A stretch of DNA of 64,000 nt from Lachnospiraceae bacterium (GTDB taxonomy: Bacteria > Bacillota > Clostridia > Lachnospirales > Lachnospiraceae): positions 1 to 64,000 of the forward strand of contig JAFTPO010000046.1 in NCBI GenBank assembly GCA_017463225.1. Direction: 5' to 3'. The notes below the pieces were generated by a model. That model saw nothing but the letters and a program-made list of their open reading frames with translations. It did not search any database and was not told the DNA's origin. This document shows, piece after piece, positions 1 to 8,516 of the stretch. The position numbers and the translations under genes were made by a program. Position 1 is the stretch's first letter, and each line of letters begins with the position of its first letter.

Positions 1-963
1 AGAACCAATAAGTGGATTAACCTTACCCTTTGTTGCCCAGCACATAATCTTACCAAATATTACTCCGGCAGCTGTACCAAAAGCAAATGCCACAAGACCG
101 AGAGCAACTATCTTAAGTGTACTTAACTGAAGGAATGCCTCCGCACTTGTAGTTGCACCAACAGAAGTACCAAGCAAGATAACTACGATATACATAAGTG
201 CATTGGAAGATGTCTCAGTAAGCTGCTTAACAACTCCACACTCTCTGAATAAGTTTCCTAACATAAGCATACCTACAAGTGGAGCTGTAGTAGGAAGAAT
301 CATAACAACTACTAAAGTAACAATGATTGGGAAGAGAATCTTCTCAAGCTTTGTTACAGGACGAAGCTGTCCCATCTTAATCTTTCTTTCTTTGTCAGTT
401 GTAAGAAGCTTCATAATAGGTGGCTGAATAACTGGTACAAGAGCCATATATGAATAAGCTGCTACTGCAATAGGACCCATAAGAGTTCCTCCCATTCCAA
501 GCTTTCCTGCAAGGAAAATAGATGTAGGTCCATCTGCTCCACCTATAATAGAAATTGCTGCAGCTTCCTTTCCATTGAATCCCATAAGGAATGCAAGGAA
601 ATAAGCTGAATAAATACCAAACTGTGCCGCCGCACCAAGTATAAAGCTCTTCGGATTGGCTATCAGTGGACCAAAATCCGTCATAGCACCAACACCCATG
701 AATATAAGTGATGGCAAAATACTCCACTCATCAAGTAAGTAGAAGAAATGTAATAATCCGCCCTCTTCCATAATACCAGGGAACATATTAACCAAGAACA
801 TACCAAATGAAATTGGTACCAAAAGTAATGGTTCAAATCCCTTTACAATTGCAAGATACATAAAGAAGCACGCAACTAAAATCATAATATAATGCTTCCA
901 TGTAAGAGTTGCAAAACCGGTCTGAAGAGCAAGATTTTTTAATACGTCTGAAAAACCGCTCAT
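1..963 (-). CDS. mmdB: Na+-translocating decarboxylase beta subunit (partial)
   Basis: This is the multi-pass membrane subunit of a sodium-pumping biotin decarboxylase (OadB/MmdB/GcdB family). It decarboxylates carboxybiotin and couples this to Na+ export. The reading frame is open from ATG at 963 to the window edge (321 codons), so the C-terminus is missing. Several hydrophobic segments are visible, and the family signature GGADGPTSIF lies near residue 140; its Asp belongs to the Na+ pathway in this family. A ribosome site CAGGAGG precedes the start. It is the last visible gene of an operon ordered carboxyltransferase, OadG-like, biotin carrier, beta, as in mmdADCB of Veillonella. The true substrate (methylmalonyl-CoA, oxaloacetate or glutaconyl-CoA) cannot be fixed from this subunit. 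Confidence 0.9.
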   Translation of the reverse strand, partial: MSGFSDVLKNLALQTGFATLTWKHYIMILVACFFMYLAIVKGFEPLLLVPISFGMFLVNMFPGIMEEGGLLHFFYLLDEWSILPSLIFMGVGAMTDFGPLIANPKSFILGAAAQFGIYSAYFLAFLMGFNGKEAAAISIIGGADGPTSIFLAGKLGMGGTLMGPIAVAAYSYMALVPVIQPPIMKLLTTDKERKIKMGQLRPVTKLEKILFPIIVTLVVVMILPTTAPLVGMLMLGNLFRECGVVKQLTETSSNALMYIVVILLGTSVGATTSAEAFLQLSTLKIVALGLVAFAFGTAAGVIFGKIMCWATKGKVNPLIGS

Positions 964-1006
964 TTAGCGTTACCTCCTGTTGTTTTAGGTAATTATCTAC
1001 CGGTAA

Positions 1007-1384
1007 TTAGTTTAAAGTTGCTAATGTATCTCCAGCCTCAACTGAATCATTTGCTGCTACATTAATGCTTGCAATAGTTCCATCCTCTGGTGCAACAACC
1101 TCATTCTCCATCTTCATAGCTTCAAGAACAAGAATAACATCACCCTTCTTAACTGCCTGACCTACGCTTGCCTTAACACTCAATATCTTACCAGGCATTG
1201 GTGAAGAAACTGTTACGCTACCTGCTGAACCGCTTGCAGCTGGAGCTGCTGGGGCTGGTGCTGCAGGAGCAGGTGCTGCTGCTACAGGTACTGCTACAGG
1301 AGCCGCTGCAACTGAGCCCGCTCCTAACTCTTCTACTGCTACATCATAAGCTGTACCATTAACGGTAATTCTATAATTTTTCAT
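1007..1384 (-). CDS. mmdC: Biotin carboxyl carrier subunit of Na+ decarboxylase
   Basis: This 125-residue biotin carrier moves the carboxyl group between the carboxyltransferase and the membrane beta subunit. The C-terminal biotinyl domain (about residues 55-125) carries the EAMKMEN motif, whose Lys is biotinylated. Between it and the N-terminal beta segment lies an Ala/Pro-rich flexible linker (about residues 27-50), as is usual for swinging-arm carriers. It starts at an ATG behind AGGAGG. It sits between the OadG-like gene and the beta subunit with short gaps, so it is almost certainly cotranscribed. It could in principle also serve acetyl-CoA carboxylase, because no accB is present in the fab operon of this window, but the neighbours favour the decarboxylase. 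Confidence 0.9.
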   Translation of the reverse strand: MKNYRITVNGTAYDVAVEELGAGSVAAAPVAVPVAAAPAPAAPAPAAPAASGSAGSVTVSSPMPGKILSVKASVGQAVKKGDVILVLEAMKMENEVVAPEDGTIASINVAANDSVEAGDTLATLN

Positions 1385-1410
1385 TGAAATATCCTCCTAA
1401 TTAGTTGTAA

Positions 1411-2409
1411 TTACTTTCTTGCTTTCTTAATAGAGCGAACAACAAGTCTATCCTTACTTATCGCTCCATTACCTGACTGTGCTTCATATGCATAAATAGC
1501 TGCTGTGATTACTGCAACAAGCTGTGAATCATCTACAAGATTCTCAGAAACAGCAACCGGTGCTGGTGTTGCCTTTGGAGCCTCTGTTTTTTTCTCAGGC
1601 TCAACCTTAGGCTTTTTAGCAAAAAGTGCAGGTAAATATTTAAATAATGAAATAATAAATGAAATGAATATAAGAACAACGAAAACTGTTCCCATACCAA
1701 TCAAAGTATTCATACCTGCCTGTCCTACTAATTCCTTATTGGAATAAATTGCAGAAACAACCATTTCCTGTTCTACATATGGATATATTCCATTTGCTGA
1801 AAGTGATGCATGAACAGAATTTAAATCATACTCATAAAGCTCCTCTAATGAAGAAACTCCAGCCTGAATACAAATATCATCTATTGAAACTCCATAGGTT
1901 TGTGAGATTAGCTGAGCATTTTCTTTGTATGATTCAAAATTTTCCATACCATTTTGAATGAGTATTTCATTATACTGAATATAATACTCTCCATTCTCTA
2001 TATACTTAACAGCAACCTCAACATCTCTATTGCTGGCATTGTTTATAAATATTACAGTTACATAATCAACACCATGCTCGAATTTTACTTCCGCGTTCTC
2101 GGCAGAAGTTACACCGTTTGATAAATCTGATATTGTACCGGATAAATCCTCATATTCTCCTACTTTATCAGTTTCCTTAGCCTGGGTTATTCCCTTAACA
2201 GCTGACTTTTCATATTCAGTACCATCTGATAAATAATACTGAACATAATCATCTGATATACCTTCATATGTCATAAATGAATTCATAGCATGCGCAGCTA
2301 TTTCATTTTCATCATATTCAAAAGGCTTATCAAGATTCTCATCACAGCCTGCAAGCGAGAACATAACAGCTAATATGGAAACTAATGCAATTAACTTTTT
2401 AATTTTCAT
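1411..2409 (-). CDS. mmdD: OadG-like subunit with lipoprotein-type N-terminal domain
   Basis: The protein has 332 residues. The N-terminus is a lipoprotein signal (basic MKIKK, hydrophobic stretch, lipobox LAGC with Cys about 22). A polar domain of roughly 200 residues follows. One membrane segment (about residues 232-258) is followed by a Lys/Pro/Ala-rich linker and a C-terminal VVRSIKK-type tail, the layout of OadG/MmdD-type small subunits that anchor the carboxyltransferase to the membrane pump. Classic OadG proteins are only about 80-120 residues, so the added lipidated outer domain is the odd feature. Its place between the carboxyltransferase and biotin-carrier genes supports the role. 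The gene symbol is by position and should be read as tentative. Confidence 0.7.
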   Translation of the reverse strand: MKIKKLIALVSILAVMFSLAGCDENLDKPFEYDENEIAAHAMNSFMTYEGISDDYVQYYLSDGTEYEKSAVKGITQAKETDKVGEYEDLSGTISDLSNGVTSAENAEVKFEHGVDYVTVIFINNASNRDVEVAVKYIENGEYYIQYNEILIQNGMENFESYKENAQLISQTYGVSIDDICIQAGVSSLEELYEYDLNSVHASLSANGIYPYVEQEMVVSAIYSNKELVGQAGMNTLIGMGTVFVVLIFISFIISLFKYLPALFAKKPKVEPEKKTEAPKATPAPVAVSENLVDDSQLVAVITAAIYAYEAQSGNGAISKDRLVVRSIKKARK

Positions 2410-2426
2410 TTAGTTGTCACCTCTCC

Positions 2427-3851
2427 TTAAACTGCTCCGTGCTTCTTGTAAGGTCTATCCTCATTCTTAGTATAAAGCATATCAAGGGCAGCAATTATTC
2501 TCTTTCTAGTTGCGTCAGGCTCAATAATATCATCAATGTAGCCTCTCTTAGCTGCAGCCATAGCACTTGACTGAAGCTCAGTATACTTAGCCTTGAGATC
2601 TGCAACACATGCAACCTTATCATCCGCTGCTGCAATCTCCTTCTCATACATAATCTTAACTGCCATCTCAGGATCCATAGTTCCAATCTTAGCTGTTGGC
2701 CAAGCATATACCATATCAGCTCCGATAGACTTTGAATTCATCACAGTATAAGCTGTTCCAAAAGCATCTCCCATAACAAGAGTAACCTTTGGTACAGTAG
2801 CATTAGCAAATGAATAAGTTAAATTAGCAACTGCCTTTGCAATCTTCTTCTCATTCTCAACAGTTGCAACAAAGCCCTTAGTGTTAACTAATGTAATTAC
2901 AGGAATATCAAAAGCATCACAGAATTTAACGAAATCAGCTGCAAGATTTGCACCCTCTGCTGAAATCATATCTGAACCGCCTTCAACCTGGTTAGCAACA
3001 CAACCTACTGTATCTCCATTAAGCTTAACAAAACCTACAACCATATCCTTTGCAAATTCCTTGTTAACCTCAAAGAAAACATTATTATCAGCAATATTCT
3101 GTAATACTGCTCTTCCATCCTTAACAAAGCCATCAAGGTTAGGAATTACTCTGTTAAGATCATCTGTACAATCAATAGATGCATCAACCTGATTATTTGA
3201 TGGAAGCATATCAATAAGTGTTCTTATCTGACCTAATACAGCTGCATCATCATCACACACTCCATCTACAAGAGAAGTATTTGCACTTAAATATTCTGCA
3301 TTAGCTGTGTCAAGCTTTGACTGATTATTACCATCTAAAGCATTTGGACTATTGACAAAAAGCTTTGAACCCTCAGCTGTCATAAATGTAAAGTCAGTAA
3401 GTGCAGGTATAAGTGCAGTACCACCACCGCAGTTACCAAATATAGCAGTAATCTGTGGAATTACACCTGATGCAAGAGTCTGCTTCAAGTAAAGCTCACC
3501 AAATGCATTCATAGCATCAGTAGCTTCCTGAAGTCTAAGACCGGCACAGTCAATAAGACCAACAACCGGAGCACCTACCTTCATAGCCATATCATAAATC
3601 TTTGCAATCTTCTTAGCGTGCATTTCACCAACAGCGCCACCAAGTACTGTTGCATCCTGGCTATAAACATAGACAATCTTGTCATTGATAACACCATATC
3701 CGGTTATAACACCATCTTTTGGAGTATCATTTTCCTGCATGTTAAAGTCTGTGCTTCTTGCTGTAACATATGCACCAACCTCAACAAAGCTTGCGTCATC
3801 AAGCAAAGCGTTGATTCTGTCACTTGCTGACATAGTAAGTTTGTTACTCAT
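2427..3851 (-). CDS. mmdA: Carboxyltransferase (alpha) subunit of methylmalonyl-CoA decarboxylase type
   Basis: This is a 474-residue acyl-CoA carboxyltransferase of the PccB/MmdA family, which transfers the carboxyl group from an acyl-CoA to biotin. Two crotonase-like halves are visible: the N-terminal half has the oxyanion-hole glycines (GNCGGGTALIPAL, about residue 140) and the C-terminal half has TLVNTKGF and GDAFGTAYTVMNSK. It is a little shorter than the 510 residues usual for MmdA, with the N-terminal region compacted. It is the first gene of the operon, behind GGAGGACGTAAAATG and a good sigma-A promoter. Methylmalonyl-CoA is the likely substrate by family and operon order, but this was not tested. 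Confidence 0.85.
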   Translation of the reverse strand: MSNKLTMSASDRINALLDDASFVEVGAYVTARSTDFNMQENDTPKDGVITGYGVINDKIVYVYSQDATVLGGAVGEMHAKKIAKIYDMAMKVGAPVVGLIDCAGLRLQEATDAMNAFGELYLKQTLASGVIPQITAIFGNCGGGTALIPALTDFTFMTAEGSKLFVNSPNALDGNNQSKLDTANAEYLSANTSLVDGVCDDDAAVLGQIRTLIDMLPSNNQVDASIDCTDDLNRVIPNLDGFVKDGRAVLQNIADNNVFFEVNKEFAKDMVVGFVKLNGDTVGCVANQVEGGSDMISAEGANLAADFVKFCDAFDIPVITLVNTKGFVATVENEKKIAKAVANLTYSFANATVPKVTLVMGDAFGTAYTVMNSKSIGADMVYAWPTAKIGTMDPEMAVKIMYEKEIAAADDKVACVADLKAKYTELQSSAMAAAKRGYIDDIIEPDATRKRIIAALDMLYTKNEDRPYKKHGAV

Positions 3852-3918
3852 TTTACGTCCTCCGTTAAAATTTATTTTAGGCTTTATCTAAAAATAAAAC
3901 CAATTTAATCCGATTATA

Positions 3919-3947
3919 ATAATAACCTTTTTCGCCTTATTTTTCAA
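3919..3947 (-). promoter_or_regulatory. Sigma-A promoter of the Na+ decarboxylase operon
   Basis: Read on the minus strand, TTGAAA (3947-3942) is separated by 17 bases from TATTAT (3924-3919). It lies about 70 bases before the carboxyltransferase start, with no other gene between. Confidence 0.6.
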
Positions 3948-4014
3948 GCTAATCTTCCAATTATTTTCATTCTTTACCATAATATCCACACTAAATATAC
4001 CACAGTAAAAAATA

Positions 4015-4042
4015 TAAGCCCTTTCTAAAATGAAAGGGCTTA
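4015..4042 (-). terminator. Rho-independent terminator after the pgsA-linked membrane protein
   Basis: An 11-bp perfect stem (TAAGCCCTTTC / GAAAGGGCTTA) with a 6-base loop is followed on the minus strand by TATTTTTTAC. It lies just after the stop codon at 4048 and closes the ftsK-fhs-folD-rimO-pgsA gene string. Confidence 0.85.
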
Positions 4043-4047
4043 CTTTT

Positions 4048-4875
4048 TTAATCCTTTTTAAGAGAAAACTTACTACTATAAGTAGTATTATCCGGTGTTT
4101 CTACTTCAACTTCACTATTTTCCACTTCTGTAGATTCAGTATTCAAATTACTATCTAAGTCATTTTGAATATTGTTTCTTGCATATAAATTTTTAAATAT
4201 TGGATCATTCTCTAGCTTATTGTTAACAGGTTCGTTTAATGCTTTTATACGTGCTTCCTTATCCTTTTTATATTCTCTATATCCTAAAAATGCAAGAATT
4301 CCAAATAGTATAGCTAGAAATGCTGCTATACCTAGCAACAGGATAGACACAATTCTTTTTTGTGATGTATCAATATCAAACATATAGGCATCACCTGTTG
4401 AAGAATATCCGTAATATGAAAGAGCCTCTTTGTAATAACCTATAATTTCGGAATCAACTTTTCTTACTGTGCCTGTAAATTTTACAGTGGTAGGTTCCGG
4501 ACAAGAATCATCCATTAAATAATCAAAAGTATCATCAACCAGTTTATCTATCTGATTATACTCTTTTGAATCCTTCTTTGCAGATAAAGAAATTATCTCT
4601 CCTGAATCCAAAACCGCAAGAGCATGATAAGTAATCTTTGTTCCGGTTCTTTTGCCTCTCTGTGTAAGCTCGGCATACCAATCAACAACATATGTAACCT
4701 CTATAGAAACATGTTCACCAACTTTAAGCTCTTCCCCATTTTCAATCATTTGATTTATATCTTTTGCTTCTCCGGTAAAGATATACTTTGCATCTTTCAT
4801 CATTATTATCACAACAACTAAGCATACAACAGATATTATAACATTTTTTACTATTCCATAATCTTTACTATTCAT
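4048..4875 (-). CDS. Membrane protein of unknown function, two membrane segments
   Basis: I do not recognise this 275-residue protein. A hydrophobic segment at about residues 10-26 and a second at about 175-197 (IVSILLLGIAAFLAILFGIL) bracket a polar domain of about 150 residues that would lie outside the membrane. The cytoplasmic C-terminal 75 residues are charged and Asn/Glu/Ser-rich. The start follows GGGGGATAAAG, and the gene begins 25 bases after pgsA and ends at a strong terminator, so it is the last gene of the pgsA operon. A role at the cell envelope is plausible from topology only. Confidence 0.7.
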   Translation of the reverse strand: MNSKDYGIVKNVIISVVCLVVVIIMMKDAKYIFTGEAKDINQMIENGEELKVGEHVSIEVTYVVDWYAELTQRGKRTGTKITYHALAVLDSGEIISLSAKKDSKEYNQIDKLVDDTFDYLMDDSCPEPTTVKFTGTVRKVDSEIIGYYKEALSYYGYSSTGDAYMFDIDTSQKRIVSILLLGIAAFLAILFGILAFLGYREYKKDKEARIKALNEPVNNKLENDPIFKNLYARNNIQNDLDSNLNTESTEVENSEVEVETPDNTTYSSKFSLKKD

Positions 4876-4900
4876 CTTTATCCCCCGTGATTTAAAAAAT

Positions 4901-5440
4901 TTACTTTTGTTCAGCTAAAACTTCTTTATTCTTTGCCAAATAATCTATAAGTGATATTACAGTCAAGGCAAGTGCTGCATATATGAGAACATTTTCAATA
5001 ACAGCTACTACACTTCCACCAAAATCACACATTACAACAATAATCATAATCATCTGAACAACAGTTTTTACTTTTCCCCACCATCCTGCAGCTATTACAA
5101 TACCATTATCTGAAGCTACAAGTCTAAATCCGCTTATTATAAACTCTCTTGCTATTATTATAATTACAACCCATGCAGGAATTCTGTCAAGCTCTATAAG
5201 TGCAATCATAGCTGAACATACAAGAAGCTTATCAGCCAGTGGATCCATAAACTTACCAAAGTTGGTTATCAAATTATACTTTCTTGCAATTTTTCCATCA
5301 AGCATATCAGTTAAGCTAGCTATGATAAATATGGCAACTGCAATCCATTTTCCGTATGGAATTGCATCAACCATAAGTGCTACTAAGAAAAATGGTATTA
5401 ATATAACTCTTAATATTGTTAATTTGTTAGGTAAATTCAT
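4901..5440 (-). CDS. pgsA: CDP-diacylglycerol-glycerol-3-phosphate 3-phosphatidyltransferase
   Basis: PgsA makes phosphatidylglycerol phosphate from CDP-diacylglycerol and glycerol-3-phosphate, the committed step to anionic phospholipids. The protein has 179 residues, normal for PgsA, with multiple membrane segments. The CDP-alcohol phosphotransferase signature DG..AR....G...D...D is visible as DMLDGKIARKYN followed by GKFMDPLADK (about residues 45-72). The ATG overlaps the rimO stop (TAATG), and the GGAGG lies upstream inside rimO, so translation is coupled. rimO-pgsA linkage is common in Clostridia. Confidence 0.95.
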   Translation of the reverse strand: MNLPNKLTILRVILIPFFLVALMVDAIPYGKWIAVAIFIIASLTDMLDGKIARKYNLITNFGKFMDPLADKLLVCSAMIALIELDRIPAWVVIIIIAREFIISGFRLVASDNGIVIAAGWWGKVKTVVQMIMIIVVMCDFGGSVVAVIENVLIYAALALTVISLIDYLAKNKEVLAEQK

Positions 5441-6771
5441 TATTCTACTACGCCTCCTATTAAGTCATAAGGACCAGCCTCATCTATTCTCACCTTAACT
5501 ATTGTACCAGATATCAGTTCGTAATCACAGTTAAGAAATACAAGTCCATCAACATTTGGTGCATCTTTATATGTTCTTCCAACATAAACATCATCATCAG
5601 GAGAATATCCTTCAACAATAACATCCAGAATCTGTCCTACTAATTCCTGATTCTTATCGTAAGAAACCTCCTGTTGAAGCTCCATTATCTCATCTCTCCA
5701 AACATTTGCCAAATCTGCAGATACCTGATCTGGAAAATCAGCTGCAGGAGTACCATCCTCTCTCGAGTATGTAAATACTCCAAGTCTATCAAGTTCCATC
5801 TCATCAATGAATTCCAGAAGCTTTTGGTGGTCATCTACGGTCTCTCCAGGGAAACCTGTGATAAGAGAGGTCCTTATTGCAATATTAGGAACCTTAGATC
5901 TAAGCTTTGATATGACTGACTTGATAGACTCCTTATCTGTTTTTCTTCCCATTCTGTGAAGTATATTATCCTCAGAATGCTGTAGAGGCATATCTATGTA
6001 TTTACACAGCTTATCCTCTGTAGCATATAAATCAATAAGCTCATCATCAATTTCTTCAGGATAACAGTACATAAGTCTTATCCACTCAATACCTTCAATC
6101 TTTGCAAGCTCTTTAACAAGCTTTACCAGGGATTTCTCACCGTAAATATCTATGCCATAGCATGTAGTTTCCTGAGCAACAAGAATTAGCTCTTTTATCC
6201 CTTGAGATGCCATATATTCAGCCTCTTTAATAAGCTTTTCCATAGGAACACTTCTATATCTGCCTCTAATATGAGGAATCACACAATAGGTGCAAAACTT
6301 ATTACAACCCTCTGCAATTTTAAGATATCCCATAAATGTTCCAGATGTAATAACCCTGTTAGAAGCAACCAAAGCTAATCTATCTAAGTCATCATATATT
6401 GAAACCTTTGATTTACCCTTTGATTCTTCGAGCTGTTTAATAACCTGAATTATCTTATCAAAGCTTGAGGTTCCAACACAGGCATCAACCTCAGGAATTT
6501 CGTCAAATATTTCATCCTTAAATCTCTCAGCAAGACAGCCTGTAACGATGAGATATTTTAATCGTTCCTTCTTTAATTCGGCCATTTCAAGAACAGTATT
6601 CACACTTTCTTCCATGGCATCATTAATAAAGCTACATGTGTTGACAACAACTACATCTGCCTCTGATTCATCATTGGTTATATTATAATTATTATCTCGA
6701 AGCAAACCTAGCATTGCCTCACTATCACAAAGGTTTTTGTCACAACCCAGCGATACCATTAAAATATTCAT
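5440..6771 (-). CDS. rimO: Ribosomal protein S12 methylthiotransferase RimO
   Basis: RimO is a radical-SAM enzyme that adds a methylthio group to an aspartate of ribosomal protein S12. At 443 residues it is full length. It shows the N-terminal UPF0004 domain with VSLGCDKNLCDSE and VVNTCSFI and a third Cys in VTGCLAER (one FeS cluster). The radical-SAM motif CNKFCTYCVIP is near residue 155, followed by the IRGRYRS segment typical of RimO rather than MiaB. A C-terminal TRAM domain ends in DLIGGVVE. It starts 3 bases after the folD stop with no strong ribosome site, suggesting coupling to folD. Confidence 0.95.
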   Translation of the reverse strand: MNILMVSLGCDKNLCDSEAMLGLLRDNNYNITNDESEADVVVVNTCSFINDAMEESVNTVLEMAELKKERLKYLIVTGCLAERFKDEIFDEIPEVDACVGTSSFDKIIQVIKQLEESKGKSKVSIYDDLDRLALVASNRVITSGTFMGYLKIAEGCNKFCTYCVIPHIRGRYRSVPMEKLIKEAEYMASQGIKELILVAQETTCYGIDIYGEKSLVKLVKELAKIEGIEWIRLMYCYPEEIDDELIDLYATEDKLCKYIDMPLQHSEDNILHRMGRKTDKESIKSVISKLRSKVPNIAIRTSLITGFPGETVDDHQKLLEFIDEMELDRLGVFTYSREDGTPAADFPDQVSADLANVWRDEIMELQQEVSYDKNQELVGQILDVIVEGYSPDDDVYVGRTYKDAPNVDGLVFLNCDYELISGTIVKVRIDEAGPYDLIGGVVE

Positions 6772-6774
6772 ATA

Positions 6775-7614
6775 CTAATTCAAACCTGCTTCCACACAAT
6801 TATTCATAAGCATAGCTATAGTCATAGGACCAACTCCTCCCGGAACAGGAGTTATAGCTCCTGCAACAGGCTCAACAGATGCGTAATCAACATCTCCGCA
6901 AAGCTTATTATTCTCATCTCTATGTATACCTACATCTATAACTGTAGCACCTTCCTTAACATAAGATGCATCTATCATACGAGGCTTTCCGATAGCCACA
7001 ACTAATATATCTGCCCTCTTGCAAACTTCTTTAAGATCCTTAGTTCTTGAATGACAGATTGTAACAGTACCATTTTCTCTAAGCAAAAGCATACTCATAG
7101 GCTTGCCTACAATATTACTTCTTCCAATTACAACACATTCCTTACCGGATATCTCAATATTTGAGCGCTTAAGAAGTTGTATAACTCCGGCTGGAGTACA
7201 TGACACAAATCCCTTCTGTCCAATACTAAGAGCACCTACACTTGCCGGATGGAAACCATCCACATCCTTTGATGGGCTAATAGCATTGATAATCTTTTCC
7301 TCATTAATATGCTTTGGTACCGGTAGCTGAACCAAAATGCCATGAACACTATCATCCTTGTTCAACTTATCAATTATACCAAGAAGCTCTTCCTCAGTGG
7401 TCTCCTCAGGAATCTCATAAGCAAGTGACTTTATTCCTATATACTCACAAGCCTTCTTTTTATTACCTACATATACAGTTGAAGCAGGGTCATTACCAAC
7501 CTGAATAACAGCCAGACATATTTCTTTACCATTAGCCTTTAATTCTGCAACCTTTTCCTTAAGCTCATCCTTTATCTGCTGGGATATAAGCTTTCCATCA
7601 ATAATCTGCGCCAT
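6775..7614 (-). CDS. folD: Bifunctional methylene-THF dehydrogenase / methenyl-THF cyclohydrolase
   Basis: FolD interconverts 5,10-methylene-, 5,10-methenyl- and 10-formyl-tetrahydrofolate with NADP. The protein has 279 residues from the chosen ATG (MAQIIDGK). An upstream ATG in frame would add 8 residues, but GGAGGAT at 7621-7627 is well placed only for the ATG at 7614. Family motifs include YVGNKKKACEYIGI with the catalytic Lys, VQLPVPKHI, SPSKDVDGFHP, GRSNIVGKP and TPVPGGVGPMT. It lies downstream of fhs (formate-THF ligase) with one lipoprotein gene between, so the two steps of the formate branch of one-carbon metabolism share an operon. Confidence 0.97.
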   Translation of the reverse strand: MAQIIDGKLISQQIKDELKEKVAELKANGKEICLAVIQVGNDPASTVYVGNKKKACEYIGIKSLAYEIPEETTEEELLGIIDKLNKDDSVHGILVQLPVPKHINEEKIINAISPSKDVDGFHPASVGALSIGQKGFVSCTPAGVIQLLKRSNIEISGKECVVIGRSNIVGKPMSMLLLRENGTVTICHSRTKDLKEVCKRADILVVAIGKPRMIDASYVKEGATVIDVGIHRDENNKLCGDVDYASVEPVAGAITPVPGGVGPMTIAMLMNNCVEAGLN

Positions 7615-7649
7615 TTCAATATCCTCCATTTTATTCATAATTATAATTA

Positions 7650-8489
7650 TTATTTTTCATATGTTGTATACCATTCAAATCCACCAATGTCGTCATGTAC
7701 AAGAAAATTACACATATAATACTCTTTTTCATCAACAGTGAAAATATAGTAAGTAACCATTGAGGTTTGTCTTACCTCAGGATTTCCTAGCACTTGAACA
7801 ACATCCTGAATATTAACACCTGTTTCAGTAAACAAATGTTGCTCTTTCCTTAAATACTTTGCATCAGCTGATAGCTTGGAAATCTCATCAATATATTTTA
7901 AATCAACCTCATCTTCAGCTGTCATCCAACCATTACGACTATGATGATATGAACCCAAATAATTTCCACTCTCATCATAAGCCTCAACAACCAAGTCATT
8001 CCAATAATTTCTTGTATCAACAGCGGTATACAAATCACTTATTTCCTTAGTTAAGGTAGCCACATTTGATATATTAGATGATTTGTATTTAATTTTAGCA
8101 AAATAATATATATATGTTCCATCTGACACAGAAATATCAATGTTATATTTTTGCTCTAACATAGATAAATCCGTATCTACCACTTCATTAATATAGTTAT
8201 AATATTGAATATCAAAGTTATTACCTTTGTTCTCTGTTGAGCCGAAGGAAGAACCATCTATAATAATTTCATTCATATAGCTTGACACATAGTATTCAAA
8301 GCCATACTCTTCGTCCTTAAAGTAGCATATTGTATTCTTATCATCACGTTCTTCAGTTCTTAATAAAGTAGCCTCACCATATTCATCATTAGCAAATTTA
8401 ACTATTTCCTTTTCTGATGCAACCGAGCATCCTGTTAATGATAAAAATAACAGTGAAAAAACAATTAATGTTATAATTCTTTTCCCCAT
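7650..8489 (-). CDS. Putative lipoprotein of unknown function
   Basis: This 279-residue protein begins MGKRIITLIVFSLLFL and has the lipobox LTGC (Cys about 21), so it should be a membrane-anchored lipoprotein. I chose the ATG at 8489 because GGGGAT precedes it and it places the signal peptide at the N-terminus; an upstream in-frame start would add nine unrelated residues. The mature part is acidic and Tyr-rich with no family I recognise. It lies between fhs and folD, both cytoplasmic folate enzymes, so it does not share an obvious pathway with its neighbours. Confidence 0.75.
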   Translation of the reverse strand: MGKRIITLIVFSLLFLSLTGCSVASEKEIVKFANDEYGEATLLRTEERDDKNTICYFKDEEYGFEYYVSSYMNEIIIDGSSFGSTENKGNNFDIQYYNYINEVVDTDLSMLEQKYNIDISVSDGTYIYYFAKIKYKSSNISNVATLTKEISDLYTAVDTRNYWNDLVVEAYDESGNYLGSYHHSRNGWMTAEDEVDLKYIDEISKLSADAKYLRKEQHLFTETGVNIQDVVQVLGNPEVRQTSMVTYYIFTVDEKEYYMCNFLVHDDIGGFEWYTTYEK

Positions 8490-8516
8490 AATATCCCCAC
8501 AATAGTCTAATAACAC

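Noticed and set aside
395-727. 110-residue minus-strand frame inside the decarboxylase beta subunit
   Set aside because: Out of frame with the beta subunit, whose conserved GGADGPT motif and membrane segments are clear in the frame starting at 963.
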